A stretch of DNA of 64,000 bases, from assembly GCF_001439785.1 (NCBI RefSeq), contig NZ_JYLI01000018.1:1-64000 (forward strand). The letters run 5' to 3'. This DNA is from Pseudomonas poae (GTDB taxonomy: Bacteria; Pseudomonadota; Gammaproteobacteria; Pseudomonadales; Pseudomonadaceae). Numbering within the stretch: position 1 is the stretch's first letter; each line of letters starts with the position of its first letter. Of this stretch, positions 60,911 through 64,000 are shown piece by piece. The position numbers and the translations under genes are program-made. The notes under the pieces were generated by a model. The model was not told the origin of the DNA and made no database searches. It saw only the letters and a program-made list of their open reading frames with translations.

Positions 60911-61660
60911 ATGGACTACCTTTTACAACTGGCCGCCAGCCCCACCGCGTGGATCGCCCTGGCGACGCTGATCGTCATGGAAATCGTGCTGGGCATCGAC
61001 AACCTGATCTTCATCTCGATCCTTACCAACAAACTGCCCGAGAAACATCGGGCCAAGGCGCGCCGCATCGGTATCAGCATGGCGCTGATCCTGCGTCTGG
61101 GCCTGTTGAGCACCATCGCGTTCATCGTGCAACTGACGGCGCCGGTGTTTGAAATCTTCGGTCAGGCGTTTTCGTGGAAAGACATGATCCTGATCGCCGG
61201 TGGTCTGTTTCTAGTGTGGAAGGCGACCACCGAGATCCATCACAGCATGGACCCGGAGCCGGAAGAGAAGACCAGCGCCGGCAACACCATTACCATCGGT
61301 TTTGCCGCGGCCATCGGCCAGATCCTGCTGCTGGACCTGGTGTTCTCCATCGACAGCATCATCACCGCGGTGGGCATGACCGAACACTTGCCGATCATGA
61401 TCATTGCCGTGGTGACCTCGGTCATCGTGATGCTGGTGGCGGCTGAACCCCTGGCCAAGTTCATCAACGACAACCCGACCGTGGTGATGCTGGCCCTGGG
61501 CTTTTTGATCATGATCGGCATGACGCTGATCGCCGAAGGCTTCGGTGCCCATGTGCCCAAAGGCTACGTGTATGCGGCCATGGCGTTCTCGGCGGTGATC
61601 GAATGCCTGAACATCGCCCGGCGTAACCGCCACAAGCGTTTGCTCGCTGCCCGCCAGTAA
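60911..61660 (+). CDS. TerC family membrane protein
   Basis: A 249-residue inner-membrane protein with seven helices. The two TerC Asp motifs are EIVLGIDNLIF and LDLVFSIDSIITAVG. Family members take part in metal export, notably Mn2+, at the membrane (some controlled by a yybP-ykoY riboswitch). No such riboswitch fits in the 28 bases upstream. Closed by a strong terminator. Substrate is inferred only from family. Confidence 0.9.
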   Translation: MDYLLQLAASPTAWIALATLIVMEIVLGIDNLIFISILTNKLPEKHRAKARRIGISMALILRLGLLSTIAFIVQLTAPVFEIFGQAFSWKDMILIAGGLFLVWKATTEIHHSMDPEPEEKTSAGNTITIGFAAAIGQILLLDLVFSIDSIITAVGMTEHLPIMIIAVVTSVIVMLVAAEPLAKFINDNPTVVMLALGFLIMIGMTLIAEGFGAHVPKGYVYAAMAFSAVIECLNIARRNRHKRLLAARQ

Positions 61661-61674
61661 GCGCTGACACAAAC

Positions 61675-61711
61675 AGGCCGGCTGTGCTCACAAGAGCCCA
61701 GCCGGCCTTTT
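61675..61711 (+). terminator. Intrinsic terminator after the TerC-family gene
   Basis: Stem AGGCCGGCTGTGCTC / GAGCCCAGCCGGCCT with a short ACAA loop and two mismatches, then TTTTGCTG. It lies 14 bases beyond the stop codon, and 44 bases before selD. Confidence 0.9.
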
Positions 61712-61754
61712 GCTGTCTGCTAGAATCGCCCCACTTGATAGCTTGAGGTTTCCC

Positions 61755-62789
61755 ATGAACGAGCCGATTCGCCTTACCCAGTACAGCCACGGCGCGGGAT
61801 GTGGCTGCAAGATTTCGCCCCAGGTGCTGGAAGTGATCCTTGCCGGCAGCGGCGCGCAGAACCTCGACCCCAACCTGTGGGTGGGCAATGCCTCGCGCGA
61901 CGATGCGGCGGTGTATGCCATCGACGACGAGCGTGGCGTGGTCTCCACCACTGACTTTTTCATGCCGATTGTCGACGACCCTTTCGACTTCGGCCGCATC
62001 GCCGCCACCAATGCCATCAGCGACATCTACGCCATGGGCGGCGATCCGCTGATGGCCATCGCGATCCTTGGCTGGCCGGTCAATGTGCTGGCACCGGAGG
62101 TGGCTCGCGAAGTCATCCGTGGCGGCCGCTCGGTGTGCGACGACGCCGGCATTCCTTTGGCGGGCGGGCATTCGATCGACGCGCCCGAGCCGATCTTCGG
62201 TCTGGCCGTCACGGGCCTGGTGCAAAAGCGCCACATGAAGCGTAACGACACTGCCACCGCTGGGTGCCGGCTGTACCTGACCAAGCCGCTGGGCATCGGC
62301 ATCCTCACCACGGCGGAAAAGAAAGGCAAGCTGCGCGAAGCGGATATCGGCCTGGCCCGGGACTGGATGTGCACCCTCAACAAACCGGGCAGCCGCTTCG
62401 GCAAGTTGGCCGGGGTGACCGCCATGACCGACGTCACCGGTTTCGGCCTGCTGGGCCATCTGGTGGAAATGGCCGACGGCAGTGGTCTCACGGCGCGCAT
62501 CGAATACGAAAAGGTCCCACGCCTGCCAGGAGTTGAATACTACCTCGATCAAGGCTGCGTGCCCGGCGGCACCTTGCGCAATTTCGACAGCTACGCCAAA
62601 AAGCTGGGGCGCGTGCAGGAGCTGCACAAGCGCGTCTTGTGCGACCCGCAAACCAGCGGGGGCCTGCTGATCGCCGTCACGCCTGAAGGCGACGCCGAAT
62701 TCCATGCCGTGGCGGCGGAGCTGGGCCTGAGCCTTGCGCCAATCGGTGAACTGCTTGAGCGACAGACCAACGCGGTCGAGGTGATTTGA
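61755..62789 (+). CDS. selD: Selenophosphate synthetase (Cys form)
   Basis: A 344-residue ATP-dependent enzyme making selenophosphate. Start MNEPIRLTQYSHGAG at 61755; an upstream in-frame start overlaps the terC terminator. The active-site loop is GCGCK with Cys16, Cys18 and Lys19; the Sec seen in some species is Cys here. Metal ligands in SRDDAAVY, and GGHSIDAPEPIFG and CDPQTSGGLL are typical. Start of a two-gene operon with selU by TGATG overlap. Confidence 0.95.
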   Translation: MNEPIRLTQYSHGAGCGCKISPQVLEVILAGSGAQNLDPNLWVGNASRDDAAVYAIDDERGVVSTTDFFMPIVDDPFDFGRIAATNAISDIYAMGGDPLMAIAILGWPVNVLAPEVAREVIRGGRSVCDDAGIPLAGGHSIDAPEPIFGLAVTGLVQKRHMKRNDTATAGCRLYLTKPLGIGILTTAEKKGKLREADIGLARDWMCTLNKPGSRFGKLAGVTAMTDVTGFGLLGHLVEMADGSGLTARIEYEKVPRLPGVEYYLDQGCVPGGTLRNFDSYAKKLGRVQELHKRVLCDPQTSGGLLIAVTPEGDAEFHAVAAELGLSLAPIGELLERQTNAVEVI

Positions 62790-63892
62790 TGGCGGCCGAC
62801 ATCACCGATTACCGCGACATTTTCCTGAACGACCGGCCGATGATGGACACGCGCGCGCCGGTCGAATTCACCAAGGGCGCGTTCCCCGGCGTGATCAACC
62901 TGCCGCTGATGACCGACCACGAGCGCCAGCGGGTCGGCACCTGTTACAAGCAGCAGGGCCAGCAAGCCGCAATCGTTCTGGGCCACGAGTTGGTGTCCGG
63001 GGCGATCAAGGCTCAGCGTATCCAGCAATGGGCGCACTTCGCCGAGGCCAATCCCCATGGCTACCTATATTGTTTTCGCGGCGGGCTGCGCTCGCAGATC
63101 GTCCAGCAATGGCTGAAGAGCGAAGCCGGCATCGAATACCCCCGCGTTGGCGGCGGCTACAAGGCCATGCGCACGTTCCTGGTGGACACCATTGAGCAGG
63201 CAACCGTCCAGTGTGATTTCGTGCTGCTCGGCGGCATGACCGGCACCGGCAAGACCGAAGTGCTCGGCCAGTTGCGCAACGCCCTCGACCTGGAAGGCCA
63301 CGCCAACCATCGCGGTTCCAGCTTCGGCAAGCGTGCCACGGCGCAACCGTCCAACATCGACTTCGAGAACCATCTGGCGGTGGACCTGCTGAAAAAACGC
63401 GCTGCCGGCGTCGAGCAATTCGTGGTCGAGGACGAGAGCCGCATGATCGGCAGCTGTGCGCTGCCGCTGGCGTTGCACAAAGGCATGCAGAGTTTTGCGA
63501 TGGTGTGGCTGGAAGACAGCGTGGAAGGGCGCGTGGAGCGGATCCTGCGTGACTACGTGGTGGACCTGTGTGCCGAGTTCATTGCGCTGTTTGGCGAGCA
63601 GGGCCAGGCGCTGTTTGCCGAACGCCTGACCCAGAGCCTGGCCAATATCCACAAACGCCTGGGCGGCGAACGCTTCCAGCGGTTGCAGGCGGTTTTGCAG
63701 GACGCCCTGGCGGAACAGGCGCGCAGTGGCGTGGTGCACTTGCACCGGGTATGGATTGAGGGGTTACTGCGCGAATACTACGACCCGATGTATGCCTTCC
63801 AGCGCGAGAGCAAGGGCGCGCGTATCGAGTTTGCGGGGGAGCAGGGGGCTGTGGTTGAGTATCTGCGCGAAAGGTTGACCAGGCTGAGCTGA
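62789..63892 (+). CDS. selU: tRNA 2-selenouridine synthase
   Basis: A 367-residue enzyme using selenophosphate from SelD to replace 2-thio with 2-seleno in tRNA wobble uridine. The N-terminal rhodanese domain has catalytic Cys95 in YCFRGGLRS. The C-terminal P-loop part carries the Walker A motif GGMTGTGKTE. ATG at 62789 overlaps the selD stop; a TTG one codon before is possible. Rightmost complete gene. Confidence 0.94.
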   Translation: MAADITDYRDIFLNDRPMMDTRAPVEFTKGAFPGVINLPLMTDHERQRVGTCYKQQGQQAAIVLGHELVSGAIKAQRIQQWAHFAEANPHGYLYCFRGGLRSQIVQQWLKSEAGIEYPRVGGGYKAMRTFLVDTIEQATVQCDFVLLGGMTGTGKTEVLGQLRNALDLEGHANHRGSSFGKRATAQPSNIDFENHLAVDLLKKRAAGVEQFVVEDESRMIGSCALPLALHKGMQSFAMVWLEDSVEGRVERILRDYVVDLCAEFIALFGEQGQALFAERLTQSLANIHKRLGGERFQRLQAVLQDALAEQARSGVVHLHRVWIEGLLREYYDPMYAFQRESKGARIEFAGEQGAVVEYLRERLTRLS

Positions 63893-63913
63893 GGGGTTGA
63901 GCATGTGACCGCT

Positions 63914-63985
63914 ATCGCAGGCACGCCAGCTCCCACATTTTGAACGGTGAATACAGTCAAATGTGGGAGCTGGCTTGCCTGCGAT
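63914..63985. repeat. REP doublet, opposite orientation
   Basis: ATCGCAGGCACGCCAGCTCCCACATT is inverted 20 bases on as AATGTGGGAGCTGGCTTGCCTGCGAT, with one arm lacking a base. The arm order is the reverse of the other doublets in the window (REP heads face inward). Confidence 0.85.
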
Positions 63986-64000
63986 GAGGCCCTCAGCCTC

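Overview
The window looks like a chromosomal segment of a fluorescent Pseudomonas (P. fluorescens group). The 5S rRNA end is of Pseudomonas type. The REP doublets built on a GTGGGAGCGGGCTTGC-like core are those typical of this group. Gene order in the Psl exopolysaccharide block matches P. aeruginosa pslA to pslL, and most coding DNA is GC-rich with strong G/C third-position bias. No phage, integrase, transposase or CRISPR array was seen.

Layout. 1-8.5 kb: 3' end of 5S rRNA and its terminator, a stand-alone mrdA (PBP2), an SRPBCC protein, a Fur-box-preceded TonB-dependent siderophore receptor, polB (DNA polymerase II), a GST-like protein and a secreted DUF4174-type protein. 9.2-24.5 kb (minus strand): a compact 12-gene psl operon, pslA-pslL, with most genes overlapping or nearly touching, preceded by about 600 bp without a credible gene. 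A CsrA/RsmA-type motif lies directly on the pslA ribosome binding site. 25-31.8 kb: isonitrile hydratase and a divergent GlxA-type regulator, an alpha/beta hydrolase, a BRCT-protein/unknown pair, and a GH15-SDR pair.

31.9-34.4 kb: an accessory island of three short genes, each with its own textbook-like HrpL promoter (GGAACY-N15/16-CCACNNA). The first two encode proteins built from a repeated module of about 85 residues. The second is frameshifted and the third looks like the N-terminal part only. I read this as a small cluster of type III secretion effectors or helpers, all HrpL-controlled, with no secretion apparatus in the window. 36.1-41.9 kb: an orphan type VI secretion island, VgrG, DUF4123 adaptor, a lipoprotein (likely immunity) and a class-3-type lipase effector. 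Base composition changes sharply inside the lipase gene.

41.9-64 kb: codBA, a GNAT, queD, a patatin-like phospholipase, an operon of two PepSY proteins with a two-component system, a chemoreceptor, an ion/organic-acid antiporter-like protein, an AI-2E family transporter, three small proteins, an SdhL-type shikimate dehydrogenase-like enzyme, yceH, a DUF1993 protein, sstT, nhaR, a small lipoprotein, a TerC family protein, and selD-selU for tRNA 2-selenouridine. REP doublets punctuate the intergenic gaps.

Biologically the window combines a biofilm matrix locus under probable Gac/Rsm-type control with two separate contact-dependent secretion cargo sets (T3SS-type and T6SS-type), set in ordinary core metabolism. 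All functional calls rest on reading translated motifs and gene order; no searches were run.
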